Positions 44,733-57,500 of a stretch of 64,000 nucleotides of DNA are shown one piece after another. Origin of the DNA: Porites lobata (lineage: Eukaryota; Cnidaria; Anthozoa; Scleractinia; Poritidae). The translations under genes and the position numbers were made by a program. The notes under the pieces were generated by a model. The model saw nothing but the letters and a program-made list of their open reading frames with translations. It was not told the DNA's origin and ran no database searches. The DNA lies in assembly GCA_942486035.1 (NCBI GenBank), contig CALNXK010000008.1, forward strand, positions 5,071,001 through 5,135,000, read 5' to 3'. Within the stretch, counting starts at the first letter, position 1, and the number at the start of each line of letters is the position of its first letter.

Positions 44733-45578
44733 CTGTGGACAAACAAACGGATGAAATACAGTCAAGCAGAATTAGCGCCATCAATACTGTGTTGGTCATC
44801 GTTGCCGACAGAAAATAGCGAGCTTAAAGAAGGGCCCCTTCAACTGGAAGCATTCGTCACCCCCGCCCCACCCCCTCTCCCCCCCATGGGAAACTAATAC
44901 TTTTTCTAGGTCCTGAATATATGGCAAAAGAGAAGGAAGAGAGAATGGATTGGAGAAAAAAACAACATACGACTGGTAGTGATGGACTTTCAGAAAGTTC
45001 AGAAAAATTTCCCTTCACCATCTGTGTTGAAAAAAATCTATTTACCAGCCCATGACACATTTGAGGCTTATGTTATTTTTTAACTGGACGAAGTGAAAAA
45101 CCTGCCAAGAGACCGTAAAGTGGTATGTTTTCAAGTGCCATTGTCTAAATTCTTTTTAGTTTATGGAAGCATGCGGTGATTTATTGTTGAGGTAGTTAGG
45201 GAGCGACAAAAGCTTGTGAGGCGATTTGACTATTGGCTAAATGCAATAAATTTCTGTCCAGACTTACAATGGGAAGTGGCGTAAATAATGCAAGGCGGCT
45301 TTCAAATAGCGTGGCTTTTGCCGACCTCGCAGAAACTTTAATCATTCCGCGACTACGATGATTTCTGCGGGAAGAGCTATGCCACTTAAGTTTATATGAA
45401 CCAGTACGCGGAGATGTTGAGCTTCAAGTTAAGCTATCAGTAAGCGGAACTTACAGATTCAGGAAGTATAACTGTGAGAGATCAGTGAAAACGTTAATGG
45501 ATTTTCTTTAACCGCTCCGCTGCATTCGTGTACGTCATTTGAATTTTGGGACACGAATGTTTTTCAAACTTTTTCACT
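44733..45578. other. intergenic, no gene recognised
   Basis: I looked here for upstream TAF6L exons on the minus strand and for a GPCR promoter on the plus strand. I found neither a convincing exon nor a clear TATA box. Confidence 0.4.
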
Positions 45579-46720
45579 ATGCCTACAACGCTGAGAAGTG
45601 ATCTTGTGGCAAACATTTCTTCGAATCCGACAACTTTACACGAGAATTTCTTGAAACATGTTACAACTGTTGAAATCGTGATAAGTTTCGTTTACTTCAC
45701 CATCATGTTTGTCGCAATTGTCACTGGAAACACTTTAGTTATTGCAGCCTTCGTGAAAAACTTTCGCCTTCAAACCAAGACGAACACTTTCATCCTTGGT
45801 TTAGCTGTGGCGGACTTCCTAGTCGGGGTAATCTCGATTCCAGGCTGGCTATACGTCTACAGTTGTCATTACTTCGAAATTATACTTCATCCAGTTGTAT
45901 ATGATCTATACATAACTTATGATGTGTTCATAGGCTGTGCATCGATCTTTCAGCTCACTTCCATCAGCATAGAAAGATGTATCGCCATAGTCTGGCCGAT
46001 ACGACATCGTGGAATTCGCGTGGGAGTTTTTCATAAGATAATAATAGTCGCGTGGATCGCCTCTGCTTTCGTGGCTGGACTATATCCAGTTCAACTAAAG
46101 CACTGGGAAGAAGGCTACACGGCCTTTATCTTTTCAATCTGCTTGCCGGGCCTTTCATCGTTCTGTTTGGAGTCTACGTCCTCATTTACGATAGAGCCAG
46201 GAATTCAAGAACGCGCGTCTGCTCTGAAATCGCGAGCGTGAATTTTCGCCGCGAGATTCGTGTCACCGGAACCGTCGCGCTGGTAACAGGTGTCTTTCTA
46301 ATTGCATGGTGTCCGTTTTTCGTTGTTACTGCTTTAGCAACGTACGAAATGGAACGTCTACCCGAACCAGCCGGATTACTAAGACTGATTGCTTTTGTAA
46401 AAGCCTTGCACTACAGTAATTCAGGCTTGAATCCAATCATTTATGGATATCGGAACCCAGAAATGGGCAGAACCATGAAAACTATTGCGGCAAAGTTTTT
46501 TCCGTGTTTCAGTTTCTGTAGACGGCGGCCAGGCTTACAGCCGACCAGGCTTAGCCGGAGTGGAAATTCAAGTACTCTACCTCCGCAAACGTTAACTGTA
46601 CCGACACAATTTGAGGGTAGAAGCAGTGCCACTCCCATGGCCACCAGCGTTACATCTGTTGTGGCGTTTGTTAACACTTGTGGAGAAGTGGAAGTGAGAC
46701 CTGTGAGCGCAGCTGAATGA
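45579..46720 (+). pseudogene. class A (rhodopsin-type) GPCR, single frameshift in TM5
   Basis: Intronless receptor. The ATG at 45579 (MPTTL) is followed by an N-linked site (NISS), TM1 with GNTLVI, TM2 with LAVADF, TM3 ending ERCIAIVWP (a DRY variant, ERC), and TM4 (VAWIASAFVAG). At about 46125-46150 the frame moves: the first frame runs on to a stop at 46241, while TM5 (GPFIVLFGVYVLIY), TM6 (FLIAWCPFF) and TM7 (NSGLNPIIYGY) continue in the neighbouring frame to a TGA at 46718-46720. The shift fits one missing base. All other hallmarks are intact. The ligand class is not determinable; an amine-, adenosine- or melatonin-like cnidarian receptor is plausible. It may be a recent pseudogene, a null allele or a sequence error. 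Confidence 0.8.
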
Positions 46721-48456
46721 CATTTAAAATTGTTATACACCTTTTCTGAGTACGGGTACGGGTAAACTATCTGTACCCGTCGCCGTAAATTCGGGTAAAT
46801 TGCCTCTTACGGAAAAACGGATAGGCTACCGGGTGAATAGTGATCGTGATGCCATTATCACATCTGGGAAATCATGCTCGCCTTTTGTATAACTGTACGT
46901 GGCAAACGTGTTCGTCTATTCGTACCCGTAGCGAGAAACCGGGTATCTTAAGATCATTATCACTATAAACCAGTACTGTGAAGTCAGAATTCACAACTTA
47001 TCGTTATTACCCTCAGCCATCAGACTTCTTACAGTCTGGCCTTCCTCGGGTCCTGATCGAGTGACACTGACACTAGCAAGTAGATGCTGTAATGTGTTTC
47101 TAAAGCAACAAGCCATCACATACTTTGCAGTTGATTCGCGGGAATAGTAAAGATTTTATTTTCCTTTTTCAGTTTTTTGATTGCCTGTTAAGGGTATGTA
47201 TAATTAGCTAAAGCGATTTTCCGATGTCGAAGGGCAGCGTTTTAACAAACCCGTTAAAAGTGACAATTTGATGACCAAGTTGAGGATTTCAGTTTACAGT
47301 CGAACATCCACTAAGGGCTACCTCTCGACAACGGCAACCTATCTACGACGGCCACTTTTTTGGTGGACAGTCCATACTTTGACTCTTGATTAAACCTCTC
47401 TATGAGGGCTAACTCTCTCGAGGAGAGGTTCAAATGTAACTTAAGAGTTAGTAAAATAACTGTCAGGTCATGTCGGACGAAAAATCGAATGACTTGCCAC
47501 TGGTAACCTGTAACCCAGTGCAACCTGTCTCAGGGCTGGATGACCGGCGAGTAATCCCCCCTCCCCTCATCGGCCCCCCTGTGCGGACAGGCTCGGTGTG
47601 AAGGGAAGATCCACGTTAAGGGCGATGAGCTACCGGAGCCAACGGTCATCTAGCAGGGATAATCAAACACATTGCAAGCCAACTTTACTAATGGTGGCAT
47701 ACCTTGCAGTCGTTTTACAGTTTGATTTCGACGATTGTTTAGAGCAGAGTAAATATCTCGCTTTTGTAAACCTAAGCTTCTGTACATGTGTGTGTGTAAA
47801 TAGCACTGTCTCCCTGCACTTGTGTACATTATAGTTTTCAGGTGCGTGTAAATAGTAAGGGAAATCATGTAAATATGCCCTTAGCCTCATTTAAGTTTTC
47901 GCTCATTTCGCACATCTTACTATATACTAATGTTAGTAATGCCGCACTAGTTTCATATTGAAAAAGGCGGAGATTTGTTCATTTTGTCATGGCTTTGTAC
48001 AAAATTGCTGTTACTGTTATATAAATAAAATTACCGTTCTAATTCTCCAAAAAGTGTCAACTATTTTTATTCAAAACACCTTATGAAACATAACTTGAGA
48101 CATCGAGACAAGCAGGAAATATTTTGAAATATTGCTCACGGGAAGAAGATTTTTTGGGTGTGATCGACAAATCATGTCGTGTTCTAACATTTTTGTTTTT
48201 GATGGACTATTCATATGTTTAGACACTTACTACCTTTCTAAGAACCGAAGGTTATTGTTGGTGCTCTGTATATGATTCCGAAAAGCCTTGAAGGAAAGAC
48301 CGCTGAGCAGAGCCGTCTTCAGAGATGGTGGAGTTAGCTGATGAAGTTGCGAGGAGTATTGGAAAGTTACCTGATTATGATTCAAAATAACCTTATTTTG
48401 GAATGAACATGTCCCAGGTATTAGCTACGTTGGTTAATTAGCTGCAGGAAGAAATA
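46721..48456. other. intergenic, with a short MITE
   Basis: Includes degenerate GTACGGGTA/TACCCGT motifs at about 46750-46940, a CT-rich stretch at about 47555-47580 and the MITE at 47295-47438. The 48280-48450 part may hold a FIBP 5' untranslated exon: a CTGCAG acceptor lies 11 bases before the FIBP ATG. Confidence 0.4.
47295..47438. mobile_element. MITE, TACAGTCGAAC-type ends
   Basis: Starts TACAGTCGAACATCC and ends with the complement of TACATTTGAACCTCTC. 144 bp, same end type as the 20160-20529 element. Confidence 0.5.
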
Positions 48457-48538
48457 ATGGAGGACATTGATGTATTCTATATGGACCCAACGTTTATTGA
48501 CCCTGAAGTTTATGACTTGTGGCTGCGTGGATTCTGTG
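48457..48538 (+). CDS. FIBP: FIBP exon with start codon
   Basis: ATG at 48457, 27 codons plus one base, donor TGTG|GTAATC. It encodes MEDIDVFYMDPTFIDPEVY. Confidence 0.85.
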
Positions 48539-51500
48539 GTAATCTTGAACGTCTTTAATTAAGCTTATATTTAATGATTTCTTTTTTATGCTTTTTGCAG
48601 TATAAATGCAATGGTCTAACTAAAGACAGGCCTGGCCAGGGGAGGGTAGTGGGATAACAATATTGATGGTTTTCACAGTGTCGTCAACAAAATTAATTGC
48701 AAAGTCAAAAAAGCGAGGTTTTACGAATTCCTAGGCCATCCTCTTTTTTCTGTCCGTTTAGCGTCGTCCAACCGACCCAAATTTATGGCATTCCCCCCAT
48801 AAAAAGTAATGACGTAGAACCATTTTCACTTGAAATAATTCTCTTACCGCTGTCCTGGGGTACCAGGGCCTCCTGTTCCAAGACGTCTTGTGATTTTTTT
48901 TAGTTTTTTTTTTTTTCAATCCAAACGACTGACCCAATATCAGGAAACGCATTCGACGCTAAACGAAAAAAAAAAAGAAAAAAAGAGGATGGCCTTTTTT
49001 ACACTAGGTTGAAGATAAATAGAAAATAAATCTTTGTACAAGTTTCCAGCCCTGAAGCATGTTTCATTTCGAAAACACAGCGATTTGAACTTCCACGTTT
49101 TCACAGTGTGTGACACCAAAATAGGAATGAGGTCTCATTGAAAAAAGTCTCTCCTGTTGATTTTCAGCAGTTTAACAATTTCAAGTATTAAAAGATGTGT
49201 TTATGTGCACGTATTCTAGCTCTTGAGTGAAAAGGAAGAGCTATTACAGAAAAAGTGAACTCCAAATGTTTTTGTTGATTTCCTGTGGCCATATTGGTGG
49301 ACCAAAACTGTCCACCAAAATGGCGTCTCCATACAAAGCTCTACAAAGGTACGTGAAATGTTTCAGCAAATAGCTCAGAAACTGTGAGCCACAAAGACCT
49401 GAGATTTGGACAAATTGTTTATATATTAGTCTTTTATAACATTTCATTTTCTTGACTTCTTCCACTGGATGGTTTCCAATTTATTTTTTTGTGCCGTGTT
49501 TATTTCGTGACAGTACAGTGTAATTATAAAAGGTCACATTGAGATTGGCTATTTGACCAACTTTGGGTCTCTAAGGTTGAACAGTAGGGTTGTCAAAAGT
49601 AGCTGGCTGCGGGTGAAAATCGCTGCCTACTTGGTTAGTGTTGGCCGGCTACTCTTGCTTGGCATTTTCTTTGCGGATGGCATTTTTTAAATAAAATATC
49701 CCTGGACTGGTTAAGAAACATCTTCTAAAACCTATAGCAAGTGTTTATGTGTCTCTACAGTTGTAGGTACCATGAAAAATGCCAGGAAACTCAATACTTT
49801 GCTTGTACCGCTTTGCTCAACAAAATAAATATCACAACAAATGCACAAGCAGCGCTTTCACTTCTTTCAACAAGTGCTCCATGTATGCAGACTAAAAAAG
49901 TACTAAAAATAGCTAACGGCAATGTGGCCTATTATGGAAATGTGGGCGGCGGTGCCAAAAAAAGCAAGCCAGGTATTTTCTATGTTGTTTATAAGTGTGT
50001 ATTTCATATAACATCAATAACACTCACCTTTAGTAACTTAAACATTTGGAATTTAAGTCAATCGCAATGTGTATGTGGACCACTTGACTAAACTGATCTA
50101 TTTAAACACGTAACGATCAAAATGAAGAAATGAGAAATTTAATGCCTGCACTTGGTAATTCACCTTATAATTCACTTTAGATTTTCAGTAATTTTGGAGA
50201 GAAAATAGCCTGGAGAGTGCAGAAGACAGAATTTCAGACCCCCCTCGAGGCTTGCGCCTTTTGCACTCACCAGCGCCTCCATCGCTGGCCGTTCACTTTG
50301 ACAACTCAGCTGTCTACCTCAAAACGTGACCTTTTATATGTGACCTATAAACGTGACCTTTTATATGGTAGTGTCAGTTTCTCGATTAGTTTAAATTTGA
50401 AACTTGCCCCAGTTCCAGAGAGTTAAATCAAACCTTTTAATTTCTAAGGCTTACTTTCTGGCTATAAATAAAATGAACTGTATGTAAAAAGTGAAAGAGA
50501 AATAGCAAAAAATTCCAACTTCTAATCAAATCTTTTCATATGGTTTAGAATAAAATATTCTTGAAACTGAGAATGTTTTGATCAAAGGTTTGTAAATCAA
50601 ACTCAATTAGTGCATGGAACCTTGCACTTCCTGTTTTTATCTCGCCTGTTGTATGGAATATGTGTGAAAATCTCCATTATGAATCGGTATATTTCAAAGA
50701 GGTACTCAAAGAACAAGAATTATATTGAACGACAATAAACAGACAGGGTTGTCAAAAGTAGCCAGCTACTTGCAAAAATTGCCGCCTACTTGGTTAGAAT
50801 CGGCCGGCTACTCTGCTTGGCATTTCTTTATGGATGGCGTTTTTTAAATAAAATATCCCTGGACTGGCCGCTTTAATACTTTGACAACCCAGCCCCCTAC
50901 TTCAAAACTTTCTGACAACCGACTGACAACCCTGATACAGAGTGGGGGCAGCTGTAGTGTCAGCTATTACTACAAGTTGTAGTTGTAACAAATATGAACT
51001 ACAATACGCATCTGGGATTGGAAAAGGGCAATTTCGTATGCAAATTCAACTCAGGTTGGCCAACTGTGAACCCGTGACTAGCAAGCTTACTCGTCTGTGA
51101 TTTGCGAAGTTGGATACTTTAACAAATGATCTTTTTGTTCAATTTTCACCCTTATTATGAAGTTACTGGTCCAAGCTAAAAATATTTAATATCTGTGGAG
51201 AAAAATTGACCATTATATTTATCTTTTTGAACTCAAGTTGAAAGGATAGAAAAGTGTCAAGCACAAACATCTAAAATTCAAGGTAATTGTTTGAACAGAG
51301 ATGTCACAATATTTTTCAAATGACCATTTTCAGTTTGGGAACGGTTCGAATGGATGTCTAAACTGTTTGAACAGATGTTGCAATCCTTCTGAGCGGATGC
51401 TAATTTTTATTGAACAGATAAGCAAATCATTTTCAGAATGGTTGATCAATCACTTTGAGAGGCTTTTTTAAAGCGTTTGAATGCATAACGAACAACCACT

Positions 51501-54500
51501 AGTGTCTATTTTGCCTTTCACGGTCACAAATACTGTATTAATACCTGAATTGAAAAAGATCTCATTATACCCAAATAATGCCCAAAACTGGAAAAAGACT
51601 GGCCGAGCCTGAAAAGAATTTTTCCTAGTCATTTTCAAATTCCTTTTCTTTCTGCTAGAAAATGAAGCAACTCAGAGGCTTGAATGTTATGATTTATCAA
51701 AAAACCATGGAGCTTCACATTCTATCATTACTAGTGACACTCATGACCAATTTCGCCTGTTCTACATCCTGGAGCGATTCCTTCAGTCTCCTCCAATGCT
51801 AGATAGACAAATGCTATTACAGATTTCACCAGATGTTCAGGATATGCTGATTGAAAAGTAAGACAATCAATTTTTCTCAGAGCAAAAACTGGTGAAACAG
51901 TCACATAATTTGTAAGAAAACTAAACCTGCTTGTAAAAAGAATAACATACCACAAACTGTTATTAAAGTTAAGCTTAATGGACTGCATATAAGCCAGAGA
52001 TGCCAACCTCTGGAGGCTTGAAATCTGGAGACTTTTTCTTTTGCACTACCACCTCCTCCTCCCCCTCCCCCCCCCCAAATCTTTAACCCACCCCACCATT
52101 AATTTTTTTTTGTTGTGCAAACAAAAAGTTTATAGACCCAGTCCCCAAGCCTTGATTGCACGATAATGACGAAAATAATCTTTGATGAGAGGATTATTAT
52201 TCTTCTGCTGGAAAGCATATATTAACTTCTATCTGGGAGATCATAGTTAATTGTCTGAGACCATGCAGCTGTACATGTATCAAGGATTTTCCCTTGTCCT
52301 TTTTGACAAATGGCCATTCCCTTGATATGACCACCTCTCTATTAGAAGAGATCTTGAAACAACAGCCACATCTCTACAATGGCTATTCATCATCTTGTTC
52401 TTGTTCTTGGGCTGGGAGTGCACCAGAGGAATATTAATGGGGTTATAACCAACAAAAATGCAACATGTTCCACCAAAATGAACTTGTAATTACCCTCTTT
52501 GGAAAAATGACGCTAACCATAATCATTGAAATATGTTAGAAAACTAAGGGATAGGTAACTGATCGCTAATGCCTTTGAAAATCATTCTTTACAACATGTA
52601 AATGCTTGATACTACAGGTGTAATCACTCTTAGATAAGAACATGAAAATCAGGCTTAACCTAATTGTTGCAGTTCAGGATCACTTCATTCATTTTGTCCT
52701 TGCACTTTGATAGTTACTACCAGTTTGATAAAGAAGTGGTGCGAGAACTGTTGGGTAAAAAGCTGACTGGGCGGTTAAGAAAGGATTTAGATGATGTTAG
52801 CGAGAAGACAAATATAACTCTCAAGAGTTGTCGCCGACAGGTTTGTACAAGTTTCTAGACTAAACGCTTGTAAAATAATATAAGATTAGAGTAAAACAGT
52901 TTGTTTTTAAAAAATTTAGTAGAAGCCTTCTGAAAACGATTGCCAGCACCTCATAAGGGCCTGGTGAAAATTGTTTTATCCACACTGCTTTATAAGGGAA
53001 CCATTCTTTGTGACAAGTAGATATTGATCATAGTTTAATAATGGTGCAAGTTTGTACATTTTTACACCCTCAGCATAGCCTGTGTGGCAGGCACAAAAAG
53101 GGGCGGGAGGTGTGATAGGGAAAAAAGGCAAAAGGAAAGGAAGTGCCTGCTATAAGAGCTAGTGTTTTTGTATTCTGCCCACCAATTCCCTAACTAATCC
53201 AGTAACATCAATATGTCAATATGTGACCAATCACAATTAAGTAGCGACCCCTTCTCAGCATGGCCCAAACTTAATTACTTTGTTTACTGGAAATTGTCAA
53301 GTCGAGATGATTTTTTCAAATGTTATCATAATTGTGCAAAGTAAAACATTTTTACTCTTCTCAAGTTAATACAGAAAAAACCTTTGCTGTTCCCTCATCA
53401 AACTCGATGGGCGGAAAGTACAGAACAGTTGCCAGCCTGAATATTTTATGAAAGGATAATTATATACTTTTATCAAAAAGCTCAAGGAATAATTGTTACC
53501 GAAGCTTCAGCCCTTTCTTTACAAACCATTTCAAAGTTCATTCAAGGCGGTATATGATTTGCAGAAAAGTTGCATGTCCAGGTTCTAAAATTCTTCCAAC
53601 AATTGTAGCTGGTGCTCTTGCCTGTGAAAATTGGCCTCGCAGATGACAAGAATCGCCTAGAATCACCGCTTGGTGTTTGAACAAATCCACTATACAAACA
53701 CAAAACCTCCTGAGCATCTGCTGCCTACAGTTGGTTCTAGTTCTGGTTTCAACGTGACGTTCCTGCATGATTGGAGTAGTTTTGATCTTCCAAAGTTTAT
53801 GCCAACAGGGTTCTCAATAGAAGGCGGCACCCGGCGATTGATCGCCGCTTACTTTGGGATTTATAGCCGCTTACTTTATGTTTAAGTCGCTTTTCTTTGC
53901 TTTGTTTTGACACCTCTGGCTTTGCTGAAGAGCCTCCTACTTTATCAGTGATCACCTCCTACTTAAAAATCTATTGAGAACCCTGTGCCAATAGATCTAG
54001 AGAGAGTCAATGGAACACATTTCCTTTGATGCTGCATCATGGTTGTTTCTTACTAATTATGCACGTCAATAAGTTACTCATTACGGCTCAGCCAATCAGG
54101 AATTTGGGGATGCCAATTAACGTCTGCAGAAATGAACAAAAGGGAGTCCTTATAACAGGTGTCCCTTACCCTCTCTCCCCAATCTCCTTCCCCTAACGAT
54201 GCCTGCTACGTAGGTTAGGTCAGCAACACCTGATAGCTCCTTCGTGGGCTCTGGTGGGATTTGAAATGTACAGTGGAACTCCATTAATACAGTCACCAAT
54301 GGGCCCAAAAGAAATTGGCCCTATTAACGAGGGTTTTTTTTACAAGAAAATGTATGGTGGTTTTTGCCAGGCAGCCAAAAAAAGGTGCCTGTAATAACAA
54401 AAAGTAATAACGAGGTGGCCATATTACCGAGGTGGCCATAAGGCAGGGTTTTACTGTACGTCATTAAAATAATTGGTTGCAAATTCTTAAATTAATAATA

Positions 54501-57500
54501 ATAATAATACATGTAAGCTTTATTTATCCATCTTTAAAAATAATGGATTTAAAGGGGAAAAACATAAACTAGGAAAATACTATTAAGTAAATTTCTAAAA
54601 GGTATTGAAAATAAAAATGTACAGATCACAAAAGTAGGAGTCTTACAGCTTTTGCTAAAGACAAGTTAGTACATGTTTGTCTTTGCGTTCCTGACTTTGC
54701 GCCAGTACCGGACAGCGGTACTGTAGATAAGGACACGCGCCCTAGACGCTCTCGTGTCTCGCTCTTGAGGTTGTTCTGTATTTCGCTGTTGTGCCTACAG
54801 TAGCATTAAAGTAGCAGTTGCTTTACCTGAACCGTGTCATCGATCGACCGACTCTCTCTTTACTGGCGTGGTGGCAGCGCTTCCGGATCTACGCCAAGAA
54901 ACCGAAAAGAAAGCAAAGCCAGAGCTACCCGTACAAACGTCGGTAAGTCGATACTTCGAACACCTTCGTCGCCCAAGCACGATTTATTCGTAAACTTGCA
55001 ACCAAACCACAACTATGGCGAGTACCCTCCGAGCCCCAAAACAGTGGAGCCTGTCAAAGAACGAGTCCATCAACAGCTTCGAGAACTGGAGACAAAATCT
55101 GTTGTACACTTTATCCCTCGACAGCAATTTCGCTCCTTTCCCAGTCCCAGCCCCTACGCGGCCTTACAGATGACGGGGAAACCATCCCGATCTCCAGACG
55201 CAAAACGGCCCGTCAGAAGGTCAATTTTCTCGAACTAATGCTCGGACAAATAGCCAACTATTGCTCAGTGATATCCAGGACCTCTCTCGTGAAGAACTCG
55301 ACTTCGATTCACCCTGTTTGGAACATGATTCGTGCACATTTTGGCTTCCAAGTCACAGGCGCCCACTTTCTAGATTTCGCTGGCTTACATTTGGAAGCAG
55401 ATGAACGCCCAGAGGATCTTTTTCAGAGACTGATGGCCTTCGTGGAGGACACTCTACTCCGTGCAAATAGCCTGTCACACCATGGTGAAGTTACCACAGA
55501 AGATGAGGAACTCACCCCCACCCTGGAGAATTTCATCGTTCTCACCTGGCTTAAACTGATCCACCCCGAGCTACCTAAGTTAGTGAAACAGCGGTATGGA
55601 ACTGAGCTACGATCACGGACTCTGGCCTCCATAAAGCCAGAGATATCTCAGGCCCTTACTTCCCTGCTCGACGAAATACGCACCGCTGATGATGCCAAGA
55701 TCATGCGCACCGCTGTCACTAACTACCGCAGACCTCTCGGCGTCAAAACCCCGTATAAGGCGACTACACGACCTAGCCGCCCCACTAAGTCCTGTCCCCT
55801 TTGCAAACAGGCAGGTCGCCCCGACAACCATTTCTTGAGCGAATGCAATTTCCTTCCAGACCAAGACCGCAAATACATCGCGAAGGCCAGACAGATCGCC
55901 GACATCTTTGATGCCCCCCATGAACCTGAGACCACACCCGACATGACCGACCCAGAAAGCGACACCGACGACGCTAGGCCTGGCCCAGGCCCTAAGGTCT
56001 TCCGCATACAGACCCGCCAGTCACCGTACCTAGACATGTTCTACTCCCACTACCCCGTACGAATCACCATCGATAGTGGGGCTACTGGAAACATGATCCG
56101 CCACACTGTCGTCCAACGTCTTGGCTGCCACATGACATCTAGCTCCCAGTCCGTCCACCAAGCAGACGGCTCATCCCCCCTTCAGGTCGTCGGTGAGACA
56201 CGCTTCTTATTAAGCCGCGAAGGCCGAGATTTCACCTTCGAAGGACTCGTCGTTGAGAACCTCGACGTGGACATACTGGCAGGCACCCCCTTTATGGAAA
56301 CCAACGATATTGCAGTACGCCCAGCTAAGCCCCAAGTGATCCTCCAGAACGGTTCCATCGTCAGTTACGGGTCCCCACACCCGGCTACAGTAAACCCCGC
56401 CGCACGTCGTGCAATAGTACTCCGCTCTCCCCCCACGTCAATGACCGTCTGGCCCGGAGAGTTTGTTGAGGTCGACCTACCACACGACGCCCCCACTGAC
56501 TCCGAATACGCCTTAGAGCCTCGAACAGATGCCCCCAGCGTTAGGCAGTTGTCAGCTTCCCAACTGTGGCCCACCCCACGCATAGTCTCTAGCGTGGCAG
56601 GAAAGATACGTATTCCCAATCTCTCATCCGAGCCGCACTTCCTCAAGCGAAATGAGCACTTCTGCCAGGTACGCGCCACCTTCACACCAGAACCCCTCGG
56701 CGACAACTCACCCCCCAACAGCCAAGCCACCTCCCAAACCATCAGTACCTATCCCAGGTACAAAACACTCGTCAACCGTACGCCTTGACCCAGACAACTT
56801 ACTTCCCCGGGATATAAGAGCAAAGTTCACTTCGCTGTTGGACGAGTATGACCACGTGTTCGACCCAAACATCAAGGGCTACAATGGTGCGGAAGGTCCG
56901 TTCGAAGCAAGAGTCAACATGGGACCTGTAGAACCCCCCCAGCGGAAAGGCCGTCTACCACAGTATGCCCGTCACCAGCTAGTGGAGCTCCAGCAGAAAT
57001 TTGACGAACTTGAAGCTTTGGGTGTCTTCAGTCGCCCCGAAGACATAAACGTCACGGTCGAGTACCTGAACCCATCATTTCTCGTCAAGAAACCCAGTGG
57101 TGGCTCCCGCCTAGTTACCGCATTCGCTGATGTCGGCCGCTACAGTAAGCCACAACCTTCACTCATGCCAGATGTGGACTCCACGTTACGCCATATCGCC
57201 CAGTGGAAACACATCATCGCATCGGACTTGACCAGCGCTTTTTACCAAATCCCCCTCTCGCGTGCCTCCATGAAGTACTGTGGGATAGCTACCCCATTCC
57301 GGGGAGTGCGCGTATACACACGGTCGGCCATGGGCATACCCGGCTCTGAAACGGCACTGGAAGAACTTATGTGTCGCGTCCTTGGTCACCTTTTAGAAGA
57401 AGGCGTCGTCGCCAAAATCGCAGACGATCTATACTGTGGGGGAAACACGCCACAAGAACCCCTACGAAACTGGAGGAAGGTTCTAGAAGCCCTCCACAAG

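Noticed and set aside
55613..56742. Several antisense ORFs of 100-125 codons
   Set aside because: Shadows of the gag-protease frame, with GC-rich codon composition inherited from the opposite strand.
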